Source of the DNA: Methanosarcina thermophila TM-1
GTDB taxonomy: Archaea; Halobacteriota; Methanosarcinia; Methanosarcinales; Methanosarcinaceae
Length of the DNA: 64,000 nt
NCBI RefSeq assembly: GCF_000969885.1
Contig: NZ_CP009501.1
Location: 2,618,908 to 2,682,907 of the forward strand
Reading direction: 5' to 3'
The notes under the pieces are model-generated. The model worked only from the letters and a program-made list of their open reading frames with translations, did not search any database and was not told where the DNA came from. The translations under genes and the position numbers were made by a program. Positions 41,982-50,766 of this stretch are shown here, piece after piece (the stretch's first letter is position 1; the number at the start of each line of letters is the position of its first letter).

Positions 41982-44831
41982 TTATTCTCTTTTTTCTGCT
42001 ACTGTGAACCTTATGGTGAATTCAGTCCCATTATTCCTTTTCAGTTTAAGTTCACCATCTAACTGCTCTACAAGGGAAGTTACCAGCTGTATGCCAAGAC
42101 TATCAAGGTCTTCAATATCGAGATTTTCAGGAATTCCAACCCCGTTGTCGGAAATAGTTAGAATGAAACTACTGCCTGTACTCTGGCAGCTTTCATTTTC
42201 AGGTTCTATGGATTCTTCCCTGCGTAGCTTGATTCTAATTTCTCCTCTATCTCTGTCTATAAATGCATGTTTGAGGGAGTTGGAAACAAGCTCATTAATT
42301 ATTATCCCCAGCGGGATTGCAGTATCCATATCAAATAAAATTTTCTCTTCCAGATCCATGTTTAAGCTTATGTCCGTATTCCCAAGCCTGTAGGTTTGAA
42401 AAAGAGTATCAGCGAGTTCCTGAATATATGGAGAAAAGTTTAGTGTTTCAAATCCTCCACCTTTATACAACTCTTCATGAATAAGAGCCATAGATATAAC
42501 TCTATTCTGGCTTTCTCTAAAGGCTTCGAGAACTTCGAAATCCTTAATATTTTTCCGGTTTTTAAACTGTTCAGCCTGAAGGTCGAGCAGAGAGGAAATT
42601 ACTTGAAGATTATTCTTAATGCGGTGATGGATTTCTTTCTTACGGGCAGTTTCGATATTAATAAGAGATTCTTCAGCTTCTTTTCGCTTGGTAATGTCAG
42701 TTAACATGCTCATAGCGCCTACATACTTGCTTTCCTTATCAAAAAGAGGTTTAGCGCTCAGAAGTACCCAGAGAGGGGAGCCATCTTTACGTATTAATTC
42801 CAATTCATAGCTCTCAATTATTCCCTGCCTCCTTTTTTCCAGATTTCTTTTGACGACAGGTCTACATTCTTCGCTGATAAAACCCCATATTTGTTTGCCA
42901 ATAAAATCTTGCAAAGTGTATCCGAGCATGTCTGTCATTTTCTCATTAGCGTAAATGATTGTATTTTCGCTATTAGTTATGACTATACCTTCGCTCGCTG
43001 TCTCTACGATATTTCGGTACTTTTCTTCGCTTTCTTTAAGTTTTTCTGCTGCAATCTTGCTTTCGGTTATATCTCTGGCAATTATCAAGATTGCTGCAAG
43101 CTTTCCAGATAGGTCAAAAACCGGGGAAAGGGTTATTGAAACATTTATTATCGTACCATCCTTTCTTAACCTTGAAGTCTCATAATTGCGGATATTTTCT
43201 CCCCGTTTAATCCTTTCACTTAATTTTTCGGTTTCTCCAGTTAATATGGATGGTTCCAGGATGGTTATGGCTTTCCCCAGTACTTCTTCGGGTGAGTAAC
43301 CATAAACTTGCTCTGCTCCTTTATTCCAGCTTGTAATAGTACCATCAAGGGACTTAGTTATGATAGCATCATTTGACGATTCCACAGCATTTGCCAGTAT
43401 TCGAATTTTCTCCTCAGCTTTCCTATGCTCTGTTATATCCTGAGTTGTCCCTATAGCCCGGACAGGATTATTTTCCTCATCGAAAATAATTTCAAATTTT
43501 ACATTGACTATGCGCTCTTTTCCATTAGCTAGAATTATCCTTAAATTAATGTCAGAAGGTTTTCCTTTTAATGCCTCTTTAGCAGCATTATCTATTTGTT
43601 TTCGATCTTCGGGATGCACATAATTTAAAAACATATCATAATTTACTTTCAATTCTTGAGGTTTAAGTCCAAAAATACGATATGTTTCATCAGACCAATG
43701 GAATTCCTTGCTTGCAAAATCCAGTTCCCAACTTCCAAGGTGAGCTATTTCTTGAGCCTCAGCAAGATTTTTTTCACTCTTTTTCAATGAATCATAAGCC
43801 TTCTGAAGCTCTTCTGTACGTTCTTTAACTAACTTATCTAAATTTCCTAGAATCTTTTTCCGTTCAGCTTCAACTTTTTTGCGCTCTGTAATGTCACTGG
43901 CAGTACCGAGCCATTCAATAATTTCTCTATTTTCATCCAGAATGGGAACAGCACGTGAAATTATCCATCCTATGTTGCCATCGGCTAACCAAACCAGATG
44001 TTCAAGTTCGTAAATACTCTTCGTCCTGATAGCCTCGTTAATGGCGGCAATTACATGCGACCGATCTTCAGGAGGGACATATTCCTGAAGCCAGGTATGG
44101 CTTGGGCTCTCTGTATTTGCAAGAAGACCTTGACCATAGAGATAATACATCTCACTCCAATCCGGGCTCATACGATATACCGCTTCCGAACTAGCCGTTA
44201 TCAAAGCACGAATGCGCTTCTCACTTACACTCTGTGCCTCCTCAGCCTGCTTGCGTTCCATGAAACTTTTCTGGCAGGAACTTTCTATTATTTCCCATTT
44301 GCCTTCTCTTTTTATCAAAGCAAGCTGGTGATTCGAAACGATATCAAAAATTGTAGTGACATTACATATGTCAAGGAAATAAGTGCAAAGGGCAATTACC
44401 GGGTGTTTACCAGTGACAGATTCCAGTATTCCCTCTTGACCGCAGAAATCGCTTCCACTATACCTCAAGCCGTCATATCCGCTGGCAAGTGCCTTACTGA
44501 TTTTTTCAATCAAATGCTTTAATGCCATCTGCGGATCTAAAGCATCCTCTTCTACTTGCTTGCAAGTATATGGGATAATCTCTATTTGCCCTTTCTCTAG
44601 ATAAACATGAATGTCTGGAATAGCCACTTTTAAGGCTTCTTTTGCCTTTTCTTCGTCTAACTCAACTGGCAAAGCCCACAGGCAAAATTCGTTATTTTCC
44701 AGTCCTGCCTTGAAGTAGGGAATAAGTATATCCGTTAAATCTTCTTTTGTCCGGTAGAACTGGCAGAAATGTATCCCCCACGGTACATTCCCAATAATAT
44801 CAATGCCCGAAATTCTGTTATTGTTTTTCAT
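41982..44831 (-). CDS. MEDS-domain multi-PAS histidine kinase
   Basis: A 949-residue cytoplasmic sensor kinase without TMs. The N-terminal MEDS domain (about 12-180: PWGIHFCQFYRTKEDL, IPYFKAGLENNEFCLWALP) is typical of methanogens and methylotrophs and is thought to sense methyl compounds or redox state. Four PAS domains follow (about 205-325, 360-470, 478-600, 605-725), each with PAC-type ends such as ARDITE and LTDITKRKEA. The kinase core is HisKA_2 type (EIHHRIKNNLQVISSLLDLQ, phospho-acceptor His near 733), then HATPase with N-box IINELVSNSLKHAF and G-box DNGVGIPENL. No receiver domain or response regulator is adjacent. Confidence 0.93.
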   Translation of the reverse strand: MKNNNRISGIDIIGNVPWGIHFCQFYRTKEDLTDILIPYFKAGLENNEFCLWALPVELDEEKAKEALKVAIPDIHVYLEKGQIEIIPYTCKQVEEDALDPQMALKHLIEKISKALASGYDGLRYSGSDFCGQEGILESVTGKHPVIALCTYFLDICNVTTIFDIVSNHQLALIKREGKWEIIESSCQKSFMERKQAEEAQSVSEKRIRALITASSEAVYRMSPDWSEMYYLYGQGLLANTESPSHTWLQEYVPPEDRSHVIAAINEAIRTKSIYELEHLVWLADGNIGWIISRAVPILDENREIIEWLGTASDITERKKVEAERKKILGNLDKLVKERTEELQKAYDSLKKSEKNLAEAQEIAHLGSWELDFASKEFHWSDETYRIFGLKPQELKVNYDMFLNYVHPEDRKQIDNAAKEALKGKPSDINLRIILANGKERIVNVKFEIIFDEENNPVRAIGTTQDITEHRKAEEKIRILANAVESSNDAIITKSLDGTITSWNKGAEQVYGYSPEEVLGKAITILEPSILTGETEKLSERIKRGENIRNYETSRLRKDGTIINVSITLSPVFDLSGKLAAILIIARDITESKIAAEKLKESEEKYRNIVETASEGIVITNSENTIIYANEKMTDMLGYTLQDFIGKQIWGFISEECRPVVKRNLEKRRQGIIESYELELIRKDGSPLWVLLSAKPLFDKESKYVGAMSMLTDITKRKEAEESLINIETARKKEIHHRIKNNLQVISSLLDLQAEQFKNRKNIKDFEVLEAFRESQNRVISMALIHEELYKGGGFETLNFSPYIQELADTLFQTYRLGNTDISLNMDLEEKILFDMDTAIPLGIIINELVSNSLKHAFIDRDRGEIRIKLRREESIEPENESCQSTGSSFILTISDNGVGIPENLDIEDLDSLGIQLVTSLVEQLDGELKLKRNNGTEFTIRFTVAEKRE

Positions 44832-45170
44832 AAATATTCTCTTATCAGATGAAAGTCAAACTATCTTTTCCAGCATCATTTCTGTATCTAATGTTTTATT
44901 TATTCTATTGTATTTAATTACTTTTATAGGGAGTATTTTTATAATTTAGATATATAAGAGTTGTTTATGCGAATATAGTTACAATAAATAACTGTTCTTC
45001 GTGTCTATCTCAAAAAGTTTTTACTTTAATTTTGGATAATTTATGCATTATCTTTAACAAGGTATAGTTCCATACAGCATACTTTTTATATCGTCTCAAA
45101 AGAGTATATTTTATGTCATCCAGCCGTAAAAGCAAGATGATGATTTCTCAATCTCAATGATTTGATAATT
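44832..45170. other. 339-bp AT-rich intergenic region
   Basis: No gene, repeat or clear hairpin is seen. It is expected to hold the promoter of the MEDS kinase. Confidence 0.45.
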
Positions 45171-45671
45171 TCATTGTTTTTTTTGTTCAATATAACGGGC
45201 TTTAGCTTCCTTGAGTGTTTCAACGGCTGTTTCGAGACCTCTCCAGCCGAAAACAGTCACTTGTTTGCCCTCTAATTTTTTGTAATTCTGGAAGAAATGA
45301 GTAATCTCTTTAAATAGATGAGGTGGAACCTGGTCCGTTGTTTCAATATAATTCCACATAGGATCATTCTTCGGAACACAGAGGATTTTTTCATCTCTTC
45401 CTTTATCGTCTTCCATATCAAACAGTGCTACGAGATGTACATCTATTACACAACCCGGAAAGGTAGGTTCCCAGGTTAAAACCATAGCATCTAATGGGTC
45501 ACCGTCAAGAGCCAGGGTATCAGGGAAAAAACCATAATCTGAAGGATATACCATTGACGAAGAAAGCATTCTGTCGTATTTAATTACTTTTTTTTCTTTA
45601 TCGTACTCGTATTTGTTTCGGCTTCCTTTCGGGATTTCGATAATTACACTTTCGACCGGTCGTTCAGTCAT
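45171..45671 (-). CDS. ppa: inorganic pyrophosphatase (family I)
   Basis: A 166-residue family I pyrophosphatase, hydrolysing pyrophosphate to two phosphates with Mg2+ in the cytoplasm and so pulling biosynthetic reactions forward. The metal site LDGDPLDAMVL (the D-x-D-P-x-D signature), the N-terminal IEIPKGSRNKYEYDKEKKVI and the later CVPKNDPMW are all present. Length is normal. It is a single gene with no linked partners. Confidence 0.96.
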   Translation of the reverse strand: MTERPVESVIIEIPKGSRNKYEYDKEKKVIKYDRMLSSSMVYPSDYGFFPDTLALDGDPLDAMVLTWEPTFPGCVIDVHLVALFDMEDDKGRDEKILCVPKNDPMWNYIETTDQVPPHLFKEITHFFQNYKKLEGKQVTVFGWRGLETAVETLKEAKARYIEQKKQ

Positions 45672-46077
45672 GTAAGCACTTCCTGCTTATTACTGGTTGT
45701 TAAATCTTGCTTCAAAATATTTGCAATTATTAATGTGCTCATAGATCATGTGTCCTGATAAAGTCATAATATTAAAAGATGACTTATGCGGATTAATTTC
45801 TTTATATGAACAAATAAATAAAAAGGAAAAAACACAGATTTAAAGTTATACTGGTAGCAAATACAGATTTAAAGTTATACTGGTAGCTATTTAAAAATGA
45901 AATAGAGTAATGCGTAAACTCTGTATCTTCAATCACTTCTGCTTATAGGGGCATAAATACTGCATAGATATGAGAAACATAGATAAGGGAAAGGTTATCT
46001 CGAAATCACGTTAAAATACTGCTTCTACAGAATAATACAAAGCAAAAAGCTTCGGTAAAAGTTCTGTTAATCCCCTA
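45672..46077. other. 406-bp intergenic region with a 25-bp direct repeat
   Basis: ACAGATTTAAAGTTATACTG, continuing GTAGC, occurs exactly twice at 45834-45858 and 45863-45887, giving a 29-bp period. No gene is supported. The repeat lies upstream of pyrophosphatase on its strand and downstream of the pentapeptide gene. Confidence 0.7.
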
Positions 46078-46665
46078 TTATTTTTTATAATTATGTCTTT
46101 TAAAAAGGGCGGGACATTTTTCTTTCAACGATATTAGCAGTTTTTCATCTAATTTTGCGTTATAAAGGGTTCTAACCTTCGAAAGCTGCTCAATTGACAG
46201 ACTGTATGCTTCTTCAAGGATAGCAGCTTTAAGGGTTGCTCCCTCAAGGCTAATGCCTTCAAGATTTGCCCCTCTAAAGTTAGCTCCTTCGAGACTTGTT
46301 CCTCTAAGGTTAGCATTTTTAAGATTTGCCCCTTCAAGGTTAGCCTCTTTAAGATCTGCTCTCTCAAGGTTTGCTCCTTCAAGTTTACTCCCTTCAAGAT
46401 GAGCTTTTTCAAGGTTAGCCGCTTCAAGCTGAACCCATCTGAGGTCAGCCCATATAAGATAAGCTCCCTCAAGGTTAGCTTCTTTAAGGTTCGCCTCAAA
46501 AAGATCAGCCCCTTTAAGGTTAGCATTTGTGAGGTTAGCTTTCCTGAGGTCAGCCTCTATGAGGTTAGCTTTTTCGAGGTCAGCCCCTTGAAAGTTTGTT
46601 CCTCGAAGGTCAACTCCCTTAAGATTAGCTTCTCGCAGATTTTTCTTTCCCGCAATACCCACCAT
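46078..46665 (-). CDS. pentapeptide-repeat protein
   Basis: A 195-residue protein built almost wholly from about 28 tandem pentapeptides of the A(N/D)Lxx type, for example ANLEGANLKNANLRG, between residues 10 and 155. It would fold as a right-handed quadrilateral beta-helix. The last 40 residues (SLSIEQLSKVRTLYNAKLDE) are a non-repeat cap also seen in other members. Functions vary widely (DNA mimicry, gyrase protection, scaffolding), so none can be given. The 15-bp DNA period makes alternative frames look open, but only this one carries the family pattern. AAGAAAAATC precedes the start region; no clear partner gene. Confidence 0.92.
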   Translation of the reverse strand: MVGIAGKKNLREANLKGVDLRGTNFQGADLEKANLIEADLRKANLTNANLKGADLFEANLKEANLEGAYLIWADLRWVQLEAANLEKAHLEGSKLEGANLERADLKEANLEGANLKNANLRGTSLEGANFRGANLEGISLEGATLKAAILEEAYSLSIEQLSKVRTLYNAKLDEKLLISLKEKCPALFKRHNYKK

Positions 46666-46838
46666 GTACGATTAATCGGATCAGAATTAAAATAAAAGTT
46701 GCCATGCCATGAAAATATTTTCCTTTCATCAGGCTTCAGTCCTGAAAGCTATACTGATTTCAATCTGAATTTATTGTGCCTGCTTTTTAGGCATAATCAT
46801 TTACTCTCAGACCTGATCTTTTTGGTTTAAGGCACTGC

Positions 46839-47930
46839 TTACTTTACACTGATATAATTATAAGTGGTCTTGTTACTGCCTTTCTTATTCTTAACTTCTA
46901 AGCTAACGGTGTATTTTCCGGCTTTGCCGTACTTATGCACAGGATTTTTGGCGGTTGAATAATATCCGTCTCCAAAACTCCATTTCCATGAGGTAGGTAA
47001 GCTTGTACTTCTGTCAGTAAACTTAACCTTCAATGGGGCTTTTCCTGAGGTAGGAGATGCTGAAAAAGCAGCAACCGGGGGTTTCAAAGATATAAGAGGG
47101 AGATAATCAATGGAATTGCCCAGTATATATGGCTCATCTGCAAAACCGTCTCCGTTCTTATCAGAATGGGTCTGTGAAAAGCTCCTGCCTGAGGGGGTTG
47201 CCCAGTAGTTGCCTCCTCGATACGGGCCGCCTACAATGTTTTTCCCGGCTGTTTTCGTAGTGTTAAATATGCATTCAACCCCTTCAGGAGCATTTATATT
47301 TACGGTATTATTAAAATAATTATTTGTAACAATACACGGGGCATCAATAAGATATAATCCATTATCACAGTTTGTAATACGATTTCCACTAACTGTCAGG
47401 GTTTCGAACATAAGATCAAAGGCATATATTCCTGTCTGGCAATTAAAAATATCATTATTGAGAATGTGTTCGCTTCCACTATTCATATAAAATCCAACAT
47501 CTGCACCTATACTAAAATTAGATATTTTGTTATTTTGAACTGTGCAGTAAAAAGCTCCATTGGTAGATTCGATGCGGCTAAACAAAAAACAAACGCCTGA
47601 GTATTTACCCGGACCTCTTATATCAAAATTTTTTATTACAACATTACTTTCGTAAATGTTAAAGGCGTTATTCTTAGCTTTAATTATTGCTTTATGCGGA
47701 CTGCTTGATACTAGAGTCAGATTTGCGGTTGAAATCTCTATATCTCCGTTATATGTCCCCGGTTTTACAATTATTGTATCGCCCGGTTGCGCATTATTTA
47801 CTGCCCTTTGAATCGAGTCTCCAGGCTCTACATAAATAGTTGCAGCAGAAGCACTGCCAGCAGCAGCTCGAAGTGTAAAAAGTACTGTTAATACCACTAG
47901 GATAACTATTTTTGTTTTCTGCAAGACCAT
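46839..47930 (-). CDS. secreted beta-helix (NosD-like) protein with PKD domain
   Basis: About 363 residues from ATG 47930, which gives a better signal peptide than the GTG eight codons earlier. After the signal (KIVILVVLTVLFTLRAAAGSASA), IYVEPGDSIQRAVNNAQPGD and a series of short parallel-beta-helix rungs (about 40-240, for example NNIF..QTGIYAF) resemble NosD/CASH and pectate-lyase-like folds. A PKD domain closes the protein (KFTDRSTSLPTSWKWSFGDG, HKYGKAGKYTVSLEVKN). Methanosarcina has many such S-layer-associated proteins; they probably bind or modify surface sugars. No membrane anchor is seen, so retention may be by the S-layer. Confidence 0.9.
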   Translation of the reverse strand: MVLQKTKIVILVVLTVLFTLRAAAGSASAATIYVEPGDSIQRAVNNAQPGDTIIVKPGTYNGDIEISTANLTLVSSSPHKAIIKAKNNAFNIYESNVVIKNFDIRGPGKYSGVCFLFSRIESTNGAFYCTVQNNKISNFSIGADVGFYMNSGSEHILNNDIFNCQTGIYAFDLMFETLTVSGNRITNCDNGLYLIDAPCIVTNNYFNNTVNINAPEGVECIFNTTKTAGKNIVGGPYRGGNYWATPSGRSFSQTHSDKNGDGFADEPYILGNSIDYLPLISLKPPVAAFSASPTSGKAPLKVKFTDRSTSLPTSWKWSFGDGYYSTAKNPVHKYGKAGKYTVSLEVKNKKGSNKTTYNYISVK

Positions 47931-48612
47931 AACCCCGATAAATTTACTTAACACCAGTAAAGTCCTTAGTATTCTCGTCTTAACTGACCGCGAGAAGCCT
48001 GATTGTCATCAAAATTTAATTAACTCTTTGATGACTAATTCTCCAGATAATATCTAATTATTCAGAACTTGATTAATTGTAAAGCAATTAATAATCAAAA
48101 ACTCCCGCTTTTTTAACTTATTGATTAATTAGTAAATTTTTAACACTCTGTTTTGAGAAGATGAACACTCTGTTTTGAGAAGATGAACACTCTGTTTTGA
48201 GAAGATGAACACTCTGTTTTGAGAAGATGAGATCCTTGGGCAATTTAAGCCGACAATGACCTTAATCTCCGAGACTTACATTATCATATAATTTTACTTA
48301 TATTTATATATATTTACTAATCCGTTCTCAAATACCTTAAGCTTCCATTTAATTAACAGAGCTTGATAGTAAATATCTTATAGGACTGTGTAAACTGGTC
48401 AAGCTACTTTTTATTTGATAACCTTAATTTTTGTACTCCAGATAAACTCCTGAATTCCAATAGCTTTCAGCTAGCTTGTCCTTTTAGTTAACTGGGAAAT
48501 TAATGGAAGCAAGAAGGCAGGAAACTATGTAAAAATTAATAGAACAGTAGGATAAATATTTATAGTCAGTGTAAGTAGCTTATTATCGATATAAAACGTA
48601 AAAAACTTTGTA
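47931..48612. other. intergenic region holding a 22-bp repeat array
   Basis: No gene is supported. Apart from the array at 48142-48229 the stretch is AT-rich, with probable promoters for the beta-helix protein (leftwards) and the DUF1699-like gene (rightwards). Confidence 0.5.
48142..48229. repeat. four perfect 22-bp tandem repeats
   Basis: AACACTCTGTTTTGAGAAGA, continuing TG, is repeated four times without any change at 48142, 48164, 48186 and 48208. There are no spacers, so it is not CRISPR. Perfect identity implies recent expansion or active maintenance. Confidence 0.9.
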
Positions 48613-48627
48613 GTGGGGAAAAAAACA

Positions 48628-49035
48628 ATGAAAATTAGAGTTGTTAGCTCAAGAGACGAAATTTTTACACTGAATCCAAATGAAAGAATAGTGCATCTGG
48701 CTTTCAGACCTTCGAACAAGGATATTTTTGGACTGGTTGAAACCTGTCCGAAGATTGAGGCTATTCAGCTGCCTAAATCATACAAGGGCACAATTTCAAA
48801 ATCTATAGAAATGTTCCTTGAGATGCAAAAAATCCAGCTTATTGAGGGTGATGTATGGGGTCACAGGAAGGATATTAACGAATACTACACCATTCCATCC
48901 TCAGTTATTGAGAAAATAAAGGAAATGAAAATCGAAGGTAAATCCAGTGAGGATATTGAAGCAAAGGTCTCAAGGGAGAGCAAAATCAACCGTGAAATGG
49001 TTGCCTATATCATGAACAAAGATGCTCTTGCCTGA
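48628..49035 (+). CDS. DUF1699-like methanogen protein
   Basis: About 135 residues starting MKIRVVSSRDEIFTLNPNE. The highly conserved core IVHLAFRPSNKDIFGLV, CPKIEAIQLPKSYKGTISKS and EGDVWGHRKDINEYY matches what I know of DUF1699, a family confined to methanogenic archaea. A C-terminal helix-turn-helix-like part (EDIEAKVSRESKINREMVAYI) could bind nucleic acid. The ATG at 48628 is preferred over GTG 48613, which would use the ribosome site itself. It stands alone and no function is established. Confidence 0.82.
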   Translation: MKIRVVSSRDEIFTLNPNERIVHLAFRPSNKDIFGLVETCPKIEAIQLPKSYKGTISKSIEMFLEMQKIQLIEGDVWGHRKDINEYYTIPSSVIEKIKEMKIEGKSSEDIEAKVSRESKINREMVAYIMNKDALA

Positions 49036-49269
49036 ACCCGCAAAACAAAATTGTCTTTAAACTCTTTAGAGGAGATTAGGTAGTATCCAGAGATAGTCCA
49101 AAGGTTTCAGCCCTCTCAAAAACTCACATTCTCAGGTTTACTTCCTGATCTCCAGCTTAGAATTTTCATTTACAGAAACTTTGAACACTTCCATGGGTTA
49201 AAATTTAGTTTATTTTTATTTCAGGGGATTTTTGAAGAATTTTTTTCTTTTTGTCACTATATTTTATAC

Positions 49270-50451
49270 CTATTTTTTGATTTCCTGGCTGCGAAAATCT
49301 TCTCTGTCAAGAATGACGATTCTAAGGGAACTTTCTTCAGGGCACAAATTGAACGTTCTTCCGTTTTCAATGGGGAGATTTTCAGGATTCCTGTGCCCGT
49401 GAACCTGATAAGTATTTTCATCTGTGTTTCTATTGAAACTCGCAGCAACCAGATATGCATCTTCGGGTTCCCCCATGCCGTTAATCATCTGATTGGCTCC
49501 TATAAGAATCAGGTTTTCAGGAAGGTTACTCAGCCCTCCATGAGTTACGAGCAAGCATTTGTTATGGAATTTATAGTAAGCACATAATCTCAATTTCTTA
49601 CATAAGATGGAAATATCGTTATTTGTAACGCCTGCCTGCTTCATTTCTAGAATATTATGCACTCTGTTCTCTAGCCCGGAGGTCTGGGTTTGTTCTCCGC
49701 CTTCTGCCAGGATGCAAAAACATGCTTCCTGTTCTCCTTCGAGCAGGATAACGTTATTCCTGTCCATTATGGAGGTAAGAAATTTAACAACTTCAGTGTT
49801 CTCAGAGATTTCAGCTCTACTGCCTGTGTAATCTCCCAGAAAAATATACAGGTCATTCTCATTTATCCCGCATGTAAGGTACTCCTTAAGAGCCCTATAA
49901 TTCCCGTTTATGTCCCCTATGTGATGGATTCTTTTATAATGGGAGAAGTCATCAGCCTTATACAGGAATTTTTCATTGAATTCTTGCGGCTTTATTACTG
50001 TAACGAACGAAGGTACCTTTTGTCTGTTTATTGTGGAGTACATCTCATCAATTACAGCCTCGGGCACAATCTCATACTCAGGTCTTTTCCTGTTTCTTTC
50101 CTTTGCAATCTCAAGAGAAATGTCCGAGAAATCAATACAGATGGCTTTATACCTGTAGGTTTTGGCAAGCTTCCTGTACTTTGCAATATCTGCATTTCCC
50201 GCATTCGTTGCGTCAAGGACTATGAAATCTCCTTCTTCCATATGGCTTTTTATAAGCGAGTAAATGAGCCCCCATGCCCGGCGATTGATCTTTTGAGAAA
50301 TAACTGGTCTTCCGGTGACAGACAATACAGGAGGCTTAAGGAGCAGCCGGATGCTGTCTGAAGAAATTGTATAAGGTTCAAGGTTATTTTCCCTGACAAA
50401 AGCTGATTTGCCGGAGCCGGGCACTCCTCTCAAGAACACTATATATCTCAT
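49270..50451 (-). CDS. Pnkp-like kinase fused to a degenerate metallophosphatase
   Basis: A 393-residue two-domain protein. Residues 1-150 are a P-loop polynucleotide-kinase-like domain: Walker A GVPGSGKS at 9-16, SSDSIR with D32, and LDATNAG at 79-85. Residues 172-360 resemble the calcineurin-type phosphatase of bacterial Pnkp RNA-repair enzymes. The expected GDxHG reads GDING (179-183), GDxxDRG is reduced to GDYTGSR (206-212), and GNHE reads GEQE (239-242), while H304 (VTHGG) and H351/H353 (VHGHRN) remain. The kinase looks active, the phosphatase probably not in the usual way. There is no ligase domain and no hen1 neighbour. Confidence 0.82.
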   Translation of the reverse strand: MRYIVFLRGVPGSGKSAFVRENNLEPYTISSDSIRLLLKPPVLSVTGRPVISQKINRRAWGLIYSLIKSHMEEGDFIVLDATNAGNADIAKYRKLAKTYRYKAICIDFSDISLEIAKERNRKRPEYEIVPEAVIDEMYSTINRQKVPSFVTVIKPQEFNEKFLYKADDFSHYKRIHHIGDINGNYRALKEYLTCGINENDLYIFLGDYTGSRAEISENTEVVKFLTSIMDRNNVILLEGEQEACFCILAEGGEQTQTSGLENRVHNILEMKQAGVTNNDISILCKKLRLCAYYKFHNKCLLVTHGGLSNLPENLILIGANQMINGMGEPEDAYLVAASFNRNTDENTYQVHGHRNPENLPIENGRTFNLCPEESSLRIVILDREDFRSQEIKK

Positions 50452-50766
50452 GTCATACCCCGATACCTCTTATAGACCCCAAATAGACAGATAGTTTTCA
50501 TCTCTGTTTTAATTTCTGATTTTCCAGGTTCTTATTTGTGTTTTAGTTCTGCCTATTACAGTAATACCTGAGTTAATGTTACTATTGATTTTTAATATTT
50601 GATTAGATAATTTTATGGTATCCGTTTGAGAACTGATACAGGGGAGAACCGTGAATAAAGGGGGTTTACACAGCTTGAGCCAGTTTTTGGGCTTTGCTGC
50701 TTAGAGTGCATGACTATCAGAGAGCTTAGGTGCGCGGGTTTCCTCAAGATCTTTATGGTGGAAGAT

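Noticed and set aside
46149-46695. Open frames in other phases across the pentapeptide gene
   Set aside because: They stay open only because of the 15-bp repeat period; the A(N/D)Lxx pattern is in one frame.
46399-46695. Plus-strand SFFKVS-repeat protein
   Set aside because: Reverse-strand reading of the pentapeptide repeats.
48142-48229. CRISPR array
   Set aside because: The four 22-bp repeats are directly adjacent with no spacers, and no cas genes are present.
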